Positions 41,618-49,605 are shown, numbered from the stretch's first letter. The stretch is 64,000 nucleotides of DNA from RH-AL1 sp965249685 (GCA_965249685.1 CBDFMN010000003.1:3312325-3376324); one strand, 5' to 3'. The notes: generated from the sequence alone by a model not told the origin. Program-made: numbers and translations.

Positions 41618-42591
41618 CGGCGCCTCTCGATGTGGCCGCACTCGCCGCGCACGTGCTCGGCGCGCGGGGCATGGCGCACAAGACCGACATCGCGGCGGTC
41701 GCCAGCGCGCTGGGACTTGCCGATGGTGCGATCCGCGTCGGCGACGATTGCGCGGCAATTCCGGACGGCGACGGCTTCCTCCTGCTTGCCATCGAGGGCT
41801 TCGTCAACGATTTTGTCGCGGCCGACCCGCGTTTCGCCGGCTATTGCGGCGTGATGGTGAACCTGAGCGACATCGCCGCCATGGGCGGGCGTCCCCTGGC
41901 CGTTGTCGACGCCCTGTGGAGCGCGGGCGTCGAGGCGGCTGCGCCCATGCTCGAAGGGCTGTGCGCGGCGGCTGCCGTCTACGGCGTCCCGATCGTGGGC
42001 GGCCACACCAACACCCGCAACCCGCAGGGGCAGCTCGCGGTGGCGGTGCTCGGTCGGGCGAAGAGGCTCATCACGAGCTTCGAGGCGGCCGACGGCGACG
42101 TGCTGATCACTGCCGTCGACCTGCGCGGCGGCTTCCGCGGCGAGACGCTGAACTGGGACGCGAGCAGCGGCGCGCCGGCCGAGCGGCTGCGCGCCGACCT
42201 CGCCCTTCTGCCGGAGCTTGCCGAGGCGGGGCTCGTCGCCGCCGGCAAGGACATCAGCATGGCCGGCCTCGTCGGTTCGGCGATGATGCTGCTCGAAGCG
42301 TCCGGCCGCGGCGCGCGCATCGAGGTCGACGCCGTGCCTTGCCCCGCGGGCGTGCCGCTGGAGCGCTTCCTCCTGGCCTTCCCGAGCTTCGGCTTCGTGC
42401 TCGCCGCCAAGCCGCAGGATGCGGGCGCCGTGCTCGCGGCCTTCGCGCGGCGCGATATCGCCTGCGCCGTGGTCGGGCAGATCGATGCGAGCCGCCGCGT
42501 GCGGCTCTGGCGCGACGGCGAGGAGGTCGAGATCTGGGATTTTGAGAGGCCTTTCATCGGCTGCGGGCCCGCGCCGGAGCGCTGTCTATGA
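41614..42591 (+). CDS. Sll0787 family AIR synthase-like protein (Nit1C)
   Basis: A 325-residue protein of the PurM/ThiL/HypE ATP-binding superfamily. It has VGDDCAAIP near residue 43, the MVNLSDIAAMGGRPLAVVDAL segment (about 80-100) that forms the ATP site, GGHTNTRNPQG and the C-terminal LLAFPSFGFVLA. Relatives activate an amide or phosphorylate a substrate with ATP, and in this cluster the target is unknown. I chose the ATG at 41614 overlapping the GNAT stop; the longer frame to 41137 is a shadow. It is a fixed member of Nit1C. Confidence 0.88.
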   Translation: MTAPLDVAALAAHVLGARGMAHKTDIAAVASALGLADGAIRVGDDCAAIPDGDGFLLLAIEGFVNDFVAADPRFAGYCGVMVNLSDIAAMGGRPLAVVDALWSAGVEAAAPMLEGLCAAAAVYGVPIVGGHTNTRNPQGQLAVAVLGRAKRLITSFEAADGDVLITAVDLRGGFRGETLNWDASSGAPAERLRADLALLPELAEAGLVAAGKDISMAGLVGSAMMLLEASGRGARIEVDAVPCPAGVPLERFLLAFPSFGFVLAAKPQDAGAVLAAFARRDIACAVVGQIDASRRVRLWRDGEEVEIWDFERPFIGCGPAPERCL

Positions 42592-42612
42592 CGCCGATCG
42601 GGGGAACGAACG

Positions 42613-42897
42613 ATGCCTGAGGTTCATTTCCGCGTGCGCTGGCCTGACGGAGCGGTCGAGACCTGCTACTCGCCCTCGACCGTCATCCGCGACTTCTTCG
42701 CCGTCGGGCAGGCCTATCCGCTGCCCGACTTCGTCGCGCGCAGCCGCTCCGGCCTGCATGCCGCGAGCGAACGGGTGCGCGCGATCTACGGCATGGGCTG
42801 TTCGCGCGCGATGGCGCAGCTCGCCGCCATCGAGGCCCGGGCCGACGCGCAGCCCCAGGGCGATGCCACGGTACTGGTCGAAGCCTTCAGCCGATAA
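42613..42897 (+). CDS. MSMEG_0570 family nitrogen-starvation response protein (Nit1C)
   Basis: A 94-residue small soluble protein: MPEVHFRVRWPDGAVETCYSPSTVIRDFF-like N-terminus (only the start quoted: PEVHFRVRWPDG), with YSPSTVIRDFF and GMGCSRAMAQL further on. This family occurs only in Nit1C-type clusters and has no known function. The two cysteines (about 38 bases apart in family members) are not obviously metal-binding. The gene is 21 bases after the AIR synthase-like gene and 16 before the flavoprotein, all on one strand. Confidence 0.85.
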   Translation: MPEVHFRVRWPDGAVETCYSPSTVIRDFFAVGQAYPLPDFVARSRSGLHAASERVRAIYGMGCSRAMAQLAAIEARADAQPQGDATVLVEAFSR

Positions 42898-42913
42898 GTT
42901 AAGGGAGACGGAC

Positions 42914-44221
42914 ATGATCGTCGAAGGTGCGGCCGACAGGCAATCGCCGGGACAGGTTCGGGGACACGTGCCCGTCCTCATCGTCGGCGGTGGACAGGCG
43001 GGACTTTCCGTCAGCTACGGCCTCAAGCAGCAGGGTATCGACCATCTGGTGCTCGAGCGCGACCGGATCGGCGCCAGCTGGCGCTCGGAGCGCTGGGACA
43101 GCTTCTGCCTGGTGACGCCGAACTGGCAGTGCCAGCTGCCGGACTTCCCCTACCGCGGCACCGACCCCGACGGCTTCATGCTGAAGGACGAGATCGTCGC
43201 CTATGTCGAGGCGTTCGCCGCGAAGGTCGACGCGCCGCTCCGCGAGGGCGTCGCCGTGACGGCCGTGCGGCGCGGCGAGGACGGCCTGTTCACGGTGGAC
43301 TCGACAGCCGGCACCTGGACCGCCGACCACGTCGTGATGGCGATCAGCGGCTATCACCATCCCTCCATTCCGCGCTTGGCCGAACGCCTGCCGCCGGATG
43401 TGGCGCAACTGCACTCGCGCGAGTACAAGAACCCGGCGCAGATCGCCGAGGGCGACGTGCTGGTGATCGGAACCGGGCAGTCTGGCTGCCAGATCGCCGA
43501 AGACCTCCACCTGGCCGGGCGCAAGGTGCACGTGGCGGTCGGCAGCGCGCCTCGCTCGCCGCGCTTCTATCGCGGGAGGGACGCGATCCGCTGGCTCGAC
43601 GAGATGGGTTACTATCAAACCACGGTGGAGACCCACCCGCTGCGCGAGAAGGTGCGGCGCAAGGCCAACCATTACCTGACCGGCCGCGACGGGGGGCGCG
43701 AGATCGACCTGCGTCGGTTCGCAGCGGAGGGCATGCAGCTCTACGGTCACCTCGCAACGATCGAGGGGTCCGCGCTGACCTTCAAGCCCGACCTGGCGCA
43801 AAGCCTCGAGGCCGCCGACAAGGTCTATAACGGCATTCGCGCGATGATTGACGCCCATATCGCCGAGCATGGCATCTCCGCCCCGAGCGAGCCGGCCTAT
43901 GCGCCGCCCTGGAGCGTCGCGGTCGAACCGACGCGGCTCGACCTGCGGGCGGCGAACATCCGGACGGTGATCTGGGGAACCGGCTTTCGCGCGGACTTCT
44001 CGATGGTCGAGATCCCGGTCTTCGACGGGCGCGGCACCCCCTGCCACAAGCGGGGCGTAAGCCCGGTGCCCGGCCTCTACTTCGTCGGGCTCGGCTGGTT
44101 GTGGACGTGGGGCTCCGCACGGTTCTCCGGCGTCGCGGAGGATGCCCGCCACATCACCGCGATCATCGGCAGCCGACAGCGGACGCTCGAGGTGGCCGAG
44201 CCCCGCACGCGGGTAGCTTAG
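42914..44221 (+). CDS. MSMEG_0569 family flavin-dependent oxidoreductase (Nit1C)
   Basis: A 435-residue flavin monooxygenase-like protein and last gene of the cluster. It has an FAD Rossmann motif, VLIVGGGQAGLSVSYGL, near residue 21. WRSERWDSFCLVTPNWQCQLP is typical of this family, and the NADPH-binding motif VIGTGQSGCQIAEDL is near residue 186. The C-terminal GLGWLWTWGSARFSG is a family signature. The ATG at 42914 has GGGAG seven bases upstream. Such enzymes add oxygen to N or S, or oxidise amines. The substrate is presumably the product of the earlier enzymes. It converges with a small membrane-protein gene (four-base overlap). Confidence 0.9.
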   Translation: MIVEGAADRQSPGQVRGHVPVLIVGGGQAGLSVSYGLKQQGIDHLVLERDRIGASWRSERWDSFCLVTPNWQCQLPDFPYRGTDPDGFMLKDEIVAYVEAFAAKVDAPLREGVAVTAVRRGEDGLFTVDSTAGTWTADHVVMAISGYHHPSIPRLAERLPPDVAQLHSREYKNPAQIAEGDVLVIGTGQSGCQIAEDLHLAGRKVHVAVGSAPRSPRFYRGRDAIRWLDEMGYYQTTVETHPLREKVRRKANHYLTGRDGGREIDLRRFAAEGMQLYGHLATIEGSALTFKPDLAQSLEAADKVYNGIRAMIDAHIAEHGISAPSEPAYAPPWSVAVEPTRLDLRAANIRTVIWGTGFRADFSMVEIPVFDGRGTPCHKRGVSPVPGLYFVGLGWLWTWGSARFSGVAEDARHITAIIGSRQRTLEVAEPRTRVA

Positions 44222-44514
44222 TCGTTGCGGCGGGGGCGTTTGCCCCTGATGCGATCGGCCAGTTCCAGTGCCGCGAGCACTGCGAGCAGGCTCAGCGTAC
44301 CGAGCACCGCGGCGAACACTTCGTTGCTACCCTGCAGGTCGCCGTCGAACGTCGAGAGGACGATGACGACGCCGGCGAGACAAACAATGGCGAGAAGCAC
44401 CGTGCCGAGGTCGGCGAAGACGCCAGGGAGTTCCAATTTGAGCGCGGATGAGAGGTGCGCGAGCCGCCGTGAACCTTTGCAGCGAGGGTCCGCGTGATTG
44501 GTCGACATGCTCAT
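44218..44514 (-). CDS. small membrane protein (98 aa), two predicted transmembrane segments
   Basis: I do not recognise a family. The sequence has a basic N-terminus, then two hydrophobic segments (about residues 36-54, LGTVLLAIVCLAGVVIVL, and 66-84, VLGTLSLLAVLAALELA) joined by a short acidic loop, and a strongly basic C-terminal tail. That pattern is what a real small inner-membrane protein looks like, and is unlikely for a shadow frame. It is convergent with the last Nit1C gene and has its own upstream region with an inverted repeat at 44578-44594. Confidence 0.5.
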   Translation of the reverse strand: MSMSTNHADPRCKGSRRLAHLSSALKLELPGVFADLGTVLLAIVCLAGVVIVLSTFDGDLQGSNEVFAAVLGTLSLLAVLAALELADRIRGKRPRRND

Positions 44515-44577
44515 GGCTGCTTCGATCTCCGTTCGATACCCTCCCAGGTAGCCGGGCGACGAATTCTCTCAACTTCC

Positions 44578-44594
44578 GTGGGAACAAATCCCAC
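44578..44594. repeat. inverted repeat GTGGGA-N5-TCCCAC
   Basis: The arms GTGGGA (44578-44583) and TCCCAC (44589-44594) are perfect reverse complements with an ACAAA spacer. The site lies 64 bases upstream of the leftward small membrane gene and 125 upstream of the gamma-carbonic-anhydrase-like gene, in a locally AT-richer intergenic stretch of about 200 bases. It is a possible operator. Confidence 0.4.
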
Positions 44595-44718
44595 AAATTA
44601 GAACATCTGTCCAATGCCCCATCTCGACGTTTCCGCCAGCGAAGAGAAGTCACGATTTTCTGAGTTGCGGATCTATAGGATGTGGCAGGTCTCCGCCCCA
44701 CGCCTCTCGTAGGACCCG

Positions 44719-45735
44719 ATGACGCCCGCTCTCCTCCTGCCCTTCAACGACATCCACCCGCGTTTCGGTGGTCCCCTACAGTTTGCCGGCCCGCGTTCCA
44801 CGGTCATCGGCCGTGCGAGGATCGGCGCGGGGGCGAGCCTGGGACAGGATTGCGTGGTGCGCGCCGACGGCGACGAGGTCCACATCGGCACCAACGTCTG
44901 GCTCGGCGAGCGCACCACCGTGCATATCGTGCATGAGATCCTACCCTGCCACATCGGCGCGGACGTGACGGTCGGCACCAACGCCGTCGTTCACGCCTGC
45001 ACGGTCGGCAACGGCTGCGTGATCGAGGAGGACGTCACCGTCCTCGACGCGGCTATGGTCGGCGATCGCGTGCTGATCGAGGCGGGAGCGACCGTGTTTC
45101 CCCGCAAAGTGCTGGAGAGCGGCCATGCCTACGCGGGTAGCCCGGCGATGCCGGTGCGGGCGCTTCGCGACGGCGAGTTGGCGGAGCGCGCCGCCCGGTT
45201 GCGCGAGGGGCGGGCAGCGTCCGCCTCACTGCCTTCGCACCAGTGGGCGCCTCGCGACACGGTGTTCCTTGCCGCCACGGCGCAGACGGCGGGACGGCTC
45301 GACTTCGCGCAGGGATCGAGCCTGTTTTTCAGCTGCCTCGCGGACGCCGGCACGGGCAGCATCAGCGTCGGCGAAAACACCAACATCCAGGACAACACGA
45401 CCCTGCGTGCCGGCACCGGCGCCATCGTCATCGGCCGCGACGTCACCATCGGCCACAACGTCATGATCCCCGCCGCGCGGATCGGCGCCTCGAGCCTTGT
45501 CGGCATCGGCGCGGTGCTCGGCCCCGGCACCGTGCTGGAGGACGACGTGCTGCTTGCCGCCGGCGCGACGACGGAGCCCGGACAGGTGCTCGGATCCGGT
45601 TGGCTGTGGGGCGGCCGTCCGGCCCGGCCGCTGTCACGGCTCGACGAAGGCCGGCGCACGGTGATGCGGCAGACCGTCTCGACCTATTGCGGCTATGCGG
45701 ACACCTTCCGCCGGCTCCAGCGGGATCGGGCTTAG
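44719..45735 (+). CDS. tandem gamma-carbonic-anhydrase-like (left-handed beta-helix) protein
   Basis: A 338-residue protein made of two gamma-CA-like units (about 20-155 and 195-310), each rich in hexapeptide repeats. Normal members are single units of 170-210 residues forming trimers, with zinc held by two His of one subunit and one of the next. By alignment to YrdA/Cam motifs, unit 1 keeps His69 and His92 (Cam His81 and His122) but has Thr87 at the His117 place. Unit 2 has Arg230 and Pro251 at the first two, but keeps His246 at the third. Thus one full site could form between the halves. Unit 1 also keeps Arg48 and Asp50. Activity is unproven. It converges with a hydrolase gene (four-base overlap). 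Confidence 0.85.
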   Translation: MTPALLLPFNDIHPRFGGPLQFAGPRSTVIGRARIGAGASLGQDCVVRADGDEVHIGTNVWLGERTTVHIVHEILPCHIGADVTVGTNAVVHACTVGNGCVIEEDVTVLDAAMVGDRVLIEAGATVFPRKVLESGHAYAGSPAMPVRALRDGELAERAARLREGRAASASLPSHQWAPRDTVFLAATAQTAGRLDFAQGSSLFFSCLADAGTGSISVGENTNIQDNTTLRAGTGAIVIGRDVTIGHNVMIPAARIGASSLVGIGAVLGPGTVLEDDVLLAAGATTEPGQVLGSGWLWGGRPARPLSRLDEGRRTVMRQTVSTYCGYADTFRRLQRDRA

Positions 45736-46544
45736 GCAACCTGCCCGACGGCGGCGAGCAATTTGGCGATGTCCTCAGGCCGCGAGAGACGGTGGTCGCC
45801 GTCGCGGATCAGCGTCACGGTGACGGGGTCGCCGGCGAGATGCTCGACGAGCAGCATCGCGTGGCGCCAGGGTACGTCCTCGTCGCGCATGCCCTGCAGG
45901 ATGTGCACGGGCGCGTGGGTGCGGATGGTCCCGCCCAGCATCGCGTGGCGCGCTCCGTCCGCGAAGAGCGCCCGAGTGAACGGCACGCGCTCCGACGCGT
46001 GGGCGGACGGCCCCAGCCAGACGCCATCCTCGGTGATCGCGCGTTGCGCCGCGGCGTCGAGCCTGTCCCACAGGAGGCGCTGTGGGAAGTCGACCGCGGG
46101 CGCGACAAGCACAAGGCCGGCGACCCGGTCGCCCTCGCCGCTCTCCTGGAGCGCGCGGGCGGCGAGCAGCGCCAGCCAGCCGCCCATCGACGAGCCGACG
46201 AGAACCTGCGGCCCTTGCGTCAGGCGGGTTATAGCCGCCAGGCTGTCGGCGAGCCATTGCGAGATCGTGCCGTCTTCAAAGCGGCCATCCGACAGGCCGT
46301 GGCCGGAATAGTCGAAGCGCAGCGCCGCCCGTCCGTTCTCGGCGGCATAGGCGTCGAGCGCCGTGGCCTTGGTCGCGCTCATGTCCGAGCGGAAGCCGCC
46401 GAGCCAGACGAGTCCCGGCCGGCCGTCCGCCTCGGCTGCGGTGCGCCTGACATAGGCGATCCGCCGCTCGCCCCCCGGCTCTGCGACGCCAACGCCGAGA
46501 AATTGCGGTTCCGTTAACCCCACCATACTAGCGTCAACCGTCAT
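45732..46544 (-). CDS. alpha/beta hydrolase (ABHD10-like esterase)
   Basis: A 270-residue serine hydrolase. The nucleophile is in GSSMGG (near residue 118), preceded by RFDYSGHGLSDG. The acid is probably Asp in QGMRDEDVP and the base His in RDGDHRLSRPED near the C-terminus. The closest recognisable type is the mitochondrial ABHD10/bacterial palmitoyl-thioesterase-like group, which cleaves thioesters or acyl glucuronides. A GGACGG sits about six bases before the ATG at 46544, supporting that start over Met7. The substrate is unknown. Confidence 0.83.
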   Translation of the reverse strand: MTVDASMVGLTEPQFLGVGVAEPGGERRIAYVRRTAAEADGRPGLVWLGGFRSDMSATKATALDAYAAENGRAALRFDYSGHGLSDGRFEDGTISQWLADSLAAITRLTQGPQVLVGSSMGGWLALLAARALQESGEGDRVAGLVLVAPAVDFPQRLLWDRLDAAAQRAITEDGVWLGPSAHASERVPFTRALFADGARHAMLGGTIRTHAPVHILQGMRDEDVPWRHAMLLVEHLAGDPVTVTLIRDGDHRLSRPEDIAKLLAAVGQVA

Positions 46545-46648
46545 GCTCTGCCGTCCGGCGGATGGATGCGGCAGCTCGAGCCGTTTGGCAAGGGAGACGG
46601 CGTGCTGGCTTTCGAGACGATTGCCCCTGTCGCGCGTTGCGCCCCACG

Positions 46649-47872
46649 ATGAACGACGAGTTCGCCTTTTCGCTGCACCGGCGCGGCACGCATCCGCTGG
46701 CCGGGCGTACGATCCTCCAGATCGTACCGACGCTGGACGCGGGCGAGATCGACCACACGGCGATCGATGTCGCCGGCGCTTTGGCCGAGGCCGGCGCCCG
46801 CGCGCTCGTGGCCTCGGCCGGGGGGCGGCTCGTCAGCGAGTTGCAGGCCAAGGGCGGCGTCTGGCTGCCGTTCCCCGCCGGTGCGAAAAACCCGCTTGCC
46901 ATGGCGCTTGGCGCGCAGCGCCTGCGCCGCCTGCTGGTGAGCGAGAGGGTGGACCTGCTTCACGCGCGCTCGCGCCCGGCCGCGTGGGTGGCTTACGGCG
47001 CCACGCGCGCGACGAAGACGCCGCTCGTCACCAGCATCGGGCCGATCGCGCCGGGGCTCGGCCTGCTGCGGCAGCGTTACAACTCCGCGACCGCGCGCGG
47101 CGACGTGGTGATCGCCGGCTCGCGCTTCGCGGCGGCCCTCGTGCCGACGCTCTATCCCTGGGCCATCGACCGCGTCTGCGTGATCCGTCCGGGCATCGAC
47201 CTCAAGCCGCTCGATCCCGGGCGGATCGAGGCCGCGCGGGTGCAGGCGCTGCGCCAAGCGTGGCAGGTGGCGGCCGACGAGCGGATCATCCTGCTCGCGG
47301 CGCGCCCCAGCCTGTGGAAGGGGCAGAGGGTGCTGATCGAGGCGACCCGCCTGCTCCGCGAGGCGGGGATCGGCAGCATCAAGGTCGTGCTGATAGGCGA
47401 GGCCGGCGGCAAGGCGGCCGCACGCGACATCGATCAGGCGGTCGCGCGGGCGGAGATGCAGAGCGCCGTGCGGCGCGTGCGCGCTTGCGCGGACATGCCG
47501 GCGGCGCTGCTGGCGGCGGCGGTGGTCGTCGTGCCCTCGCTCGAGGCCGAATCCTTCGGTCGCATCGCCGTCGAGGCGCAGGCGCTGGGGACGCCGGTGG
47601 TGGTCTCGGACCTCGGCGCCGTGACCGAAACGGTGCTCGCGCCCTCCGACGTCGAGCCGGCGCGGCGCACAGGCTGGCGCGTGCCGGCCAACGACACCGC
47701 CCTGCTGGCCGACGCCATCCGGGAGGCCCTGGCGCTTGGCGCGAGTGGCCGCGATGCCCTGGCGAGCCGTGCGCGCAGGCAGGTGGAAGAGCGCTTCTCC
47801 ATCGAGCGGATGGTCCGCCAGACGCTCGACGCCTACGTCGCCCTGCTGGAGCGCGGCGACCGCTCCGCGTGA
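46649..47872 (+). CDS. glycosyltransferase family 4 protein
   Basis: A 407-residue GT-B glycosyltransferase. The N-terminal acceptor domain begins TILQIVPTLDAGEIDHTAIDVA. The C-terminal nucleotide-sugar domain has ARPSLWKGQRVLIEATRLL and the E-x7-E-like motif PSLEAESFGRIAVEAQALGTPVV (about residues 300-325). Such enzymes transfer sugars to lipids or polysaccharides at the cytoplasmic face of the membrane. I chose the ATG at 46649; starts further upstream (46562) add arginine-rich sequence. It lies just upstream of infC and is divergent from the hydrolase. The donor and acceptor sugars are unknown. Confidence 0.83.
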   Translation: MNDEFAFSLHRRGTHPLAGRTILQIVPTLDAGEIDHTAIDVAGALAEAGARALVASAGGRLVSELQAKGGVWLPFPAGAKNPLAMALGAQRLRRLLVSERVDLLHARSRPAAWVAYGATRATKTPLVTSIGPIAPGLGLLRQRYNSATARGDVVIAGSRFAAALVPTLYPWAIDRVCVIRPGIDLKPLDPGRIEAARVQALRQAWQVAADERIILLAARPSLWKGQRVLIEATRLLREAGIGSIKVVLIGEAGGKAAARDIDQAVARAEMQSAVRRVRACADMPAALLAAAVVVVPSLEAESFGRIAVEAQALGTPVVVSDLGAVTETVLAPSDVEPARRTGWRVPANDTALLADAIREALALGASGRDALASRARRQVEERFSIERMVRQTLDAYVALLERGDRSA

Positions 47873-47910
47873 CGAAACGCGAAGAAACGGCGGATCGCGC
47901 GGTCCTTTCA

Positions 47911-47939
47911 TTGACTTCGACCGGGTTTCACCCGATGTT
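47911..47939 (+). promoter_or_regulatory. candidate infC promoter
   Basis: TTGACT (47911-47916) is followed 17 bases later by GATGTT (47934-47939). The -35 is strong and the -10 weak, as is common in alphaproteobacteria. It lies about 85 bases before the infC start in the gap after the glycosyltransferase gene. Confidence 0.35.
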
Positions 47940-48024
47940 TTCCGGTGGGCTTGGGTTGGGTCCGGCAGCGCCGCGCCCGCCGTGATCCGCCCTCAAGTTC
48001 GGTTGTCAATATCAGGAGAAGACC

Positions 48025-48564
48025 ATTCGCCGTCCAATGAAAGCCCCTCCGGTTCCGCAGAAAGAGGGACCGCGCACCAACCGTGAAATCCGGGTTCGGG
48101 AAGTTCAGCTGATCGACGCGGAGGGTTTGAACCGCGGTGTGACGGATATCCTGGCTGCGCAGCAGATCGCCGACGATGCCGGCCTCGACCTGGTCGAGAT
48201 CGTGCCTAACGCCAATCCGCCGGTCTGCAAGATCCTCGATTACGGCAAGTTCCGCTTCCTCGAACAGAAGAAGTCGGCCGAGGCGCGCAAACGGCAGAAG
48301 ATCGTCGAGATCAAGGAGATCAAGCTGCGGCCGGGGATCGACGACCACGACTACGACACGAAGATGAAGGCGGTGCGCCGCTTCTTCGAGGAAGGCGACA
48401 AGGTCAAGGTGACGCTGCGTTTCCGCGGCCGCGAAATGGCGCACCAGGACATCGGCTTTCGCCTCCTCGAGCGCGTCAAGCACGAGACGGGGCTGCTCGC
48501 CAAGGTCGAGGCCGAGCCTTCCATGGAAGGCCGCCAGATGGTGATGGTGCTGGCGCCGCGTTAG
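48025..48564 (+). CDS. infC: translation initiation factor IF-3
   Basis: A 179-residue factor that binds the 30S subunit and checks start-codon and initiator-tRNA pairing. It has the N-terminal domain (GPRTNREIRVREVQLI, near residue 15), a basic linker (KKSAEARKRQKIVEIKEIKLRP) and the C-terminal domain (KVKVTLRFRGREMAHQDIG). I place the start at the ATT at 48025: it is in frame, has AGGAG six bases upstream, and gives MRRPMKAPP, as in other Hyphomicrobiales. The ATG at 48037 lacks a proper ribosome site. AUU starts are the known basis of infC autoregulation. Confidence 0.92.
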   Translation: MRRPMKAPPVPQKEGPRTNREIRVREVQLIDAEGLNRGVTDILAAQQIADDAGLDLVEIVPNANPPVCKILDYGKFRFLEQKKSAEARKRQKIVEIKEIKLRPGIDDHDYDTKMKAVRRFFEEGDKVKVTLRFRGREMAHQDIGFRLLERVKHETGLLAKVEAEPSMEGRQMVMVLAPR

Positions 48565-48630
48565 CGGCCCATTCCGCGCGCGGTGCCTTGTTTTTCGACG
48601 CGGGTCCAGCTATGCACCGCGCTCCAACCG

Positions 48631-48667
48631 AACCGCCCGGCCACCTAGGGCTGCCGTGGCGGTTTTT
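48631..48667 (+). terminator. Rho-independent terminator between infC and rpmI
   Basis: AACCGCC and CCAC (48631-48644, with a small bulge) can pair with GTGGCGGTT, and the stem runs directly into TTTTT (48663-48667). It lies 67 bases after the infC stop. It suggests that infC is terminated, wholly or in part, before the L35-L20 genes. Confidence 0.6.
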
Positions 48668-48767
48668 AGCTCGTCTGTCTCTGGTTCGGCCAGGGCTGAC
48701 GTAAGGCCCAGCGTGCTGGCGCGGCCGATGGCATCCAACAGGGGCTCAGAACCCCGCGGAGAGCGAA

Positions 48768-48968
48768 ATGCCCAAGCTGAAGACGAAATCGGGCGCCGCC
48801 AAGCGCTTCAAGATCACCGGGACGGGCAAGGTCACCTATACCCACGCCGGGAAACGCCACGGCATGATCAAACGGACGAACAAGCAAATCCGCAACCTGC
48901 GCGGCACCAACGTCTTGTTCAAAAGCGACGGCGACAACGTCAAGAAGTTCTTCCTGCCCAACGGCTGA
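48768..48968 (+). CDS. rpmI: 50S ribosomal protein L35
   Basis: A 66-residue, highly basic ribosomal protein of the large subunit. The N-terminus PKLKTKSGAAKRFKITGTG and the C-terminal KKFFLPNG are diagnostic, and the length is normal. It is 203 bases after infC, with a terminator in between and a GGAGAG ribosome site before its ATG, and 40 bases before rplT. The order infC-rpmI-rplT is conserved across bacteria. Confidence 0.96.
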   Translation: MPKLKTKSGAAKRFKITGTGKVTYTHAGKRHGMIKRTNKQIRNLRGTNVLFKSDGDNVKKFFLPNG

Positions 48969-49008
48969 AGCTTCCGCGCCCCCGCAAACCCGTTTCTAGG
49001 AGATCACC

Positions 49009-49377
49009 ATGGCTCGCGTTAAACGCGGCGTTACGTCGCACGCCAAGCACAAGAAGACTTTGGATGCCGCGAAGGGCTTTTACGGCCGTCGCAAGAACAC
49101 GATCCGCGCCGCCAAGGCTGCCGTGGACCGCTCGATGCAATACGCCACACGCGACCGTCGCGCGAAGAAGCGCACCTTCCGCGCCCTGTGGATCCAGCGC
49201 CTCAACGCCGCCGTCCGCGAACTCGGCCTGACCTATTCCCGCTTCATCGACGGGCTCGCCAGGGCCGGGATCGAGATCGACCGCAAGGTGCTCTCCGACC
49301 TCGCCATCCGTGAGCCGGAAGCCTTCAAGGCGATCGTCGAGAAGGCGAAGGGCGCGCTGCCCGCAGCCTCGGCCTGA
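49009..49377 (+). CDS. rplT: 50S ribosomal protein L20
   Basis: A 122-residue early-assembly protein of the large subunit that binds 23S rRNA. ARVKRGVTSHAKHKK at the N-terminus, KGFYGRRKNTIRAAK and RALWIQRLNAA are standard. A clear AGGAG precedes the ATG. In many relatives pheS and pheT follow; here a convergent DUF1674 gene and an MFS gene come instead, so the phenylalanyl-tRNA synthetase genes must be elsewhere. Confidence 0.96.
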   Translation: MARVKRGVTSHAKHKKTLDAAKGFYGRRKNTIRAAKAAVDRSMQYATRDRRAKKRTFRALWIQRLNAAVRELGLTYSRFIDGLARAGIEIDRKVLSDLAIREPEAFKAIVEKAKGALPAASA

Positions 49378-49398
49378 GCCCCTGGCCGGGGCCGCCGA

Positions 49399-49605
49399 TC
49401 AGAAGTCGGTGGCCAGGCCCTTGACCTCCCAGTCTCCGAACCGCACGGGCTCCAGACCGCCCCGGCCGTCGACCTCTCTCGCCCGCGCTTCGTCTACGGC
49501 CCTGAGCCGACGCGCCGCGGCCTCTTCGAGCGCGCGTTGCGCCTGCGGCGACAGGGAGCGGTCGCCTACCGCCTCCGTCGTCGGGTTATCTTTTGCTTGC
49601 TCCAC
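49399..49605 (-). CDS. DUF1674 protein (SDHAF4-like)
   Basis: A 68-residue soluble protein ending in the signature GGRGGLEPVRFGDWEVKG, the core of DUF1674. The mitochondrial homologue SDHAF4 helps flavinylated succinate dehydrogenase subunit A meet subunit B, so a similar assembly role is likely. The first half is charged and probably disordered. The start is a GTG at 49605-49603 with GGAGGAGG just upstream; a longer frame to 49722 is not needed. It converges with rplT (21-base gap). Confidence 0.8.
   Translation of the reverse strand: MEQAKDNPTTEAVGDRSLSPQAQRALEEAAARRLRAVDEARAREVDGRGGLEPVRFGDWEVKGLATDF

Noticed and set aside
44581..44604. GGAAC as the -35 of an EcfG general-stress promoter
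   Set aside because: No CGTT is found 16-17 bases downstream, and the GGAAC is part of the inverted repeat.
49378..49398. A terminator after rplT
   Set aside because: GCCCC-N5-GGGGC can pair, but the stem is short and no T-run follows on either strand.
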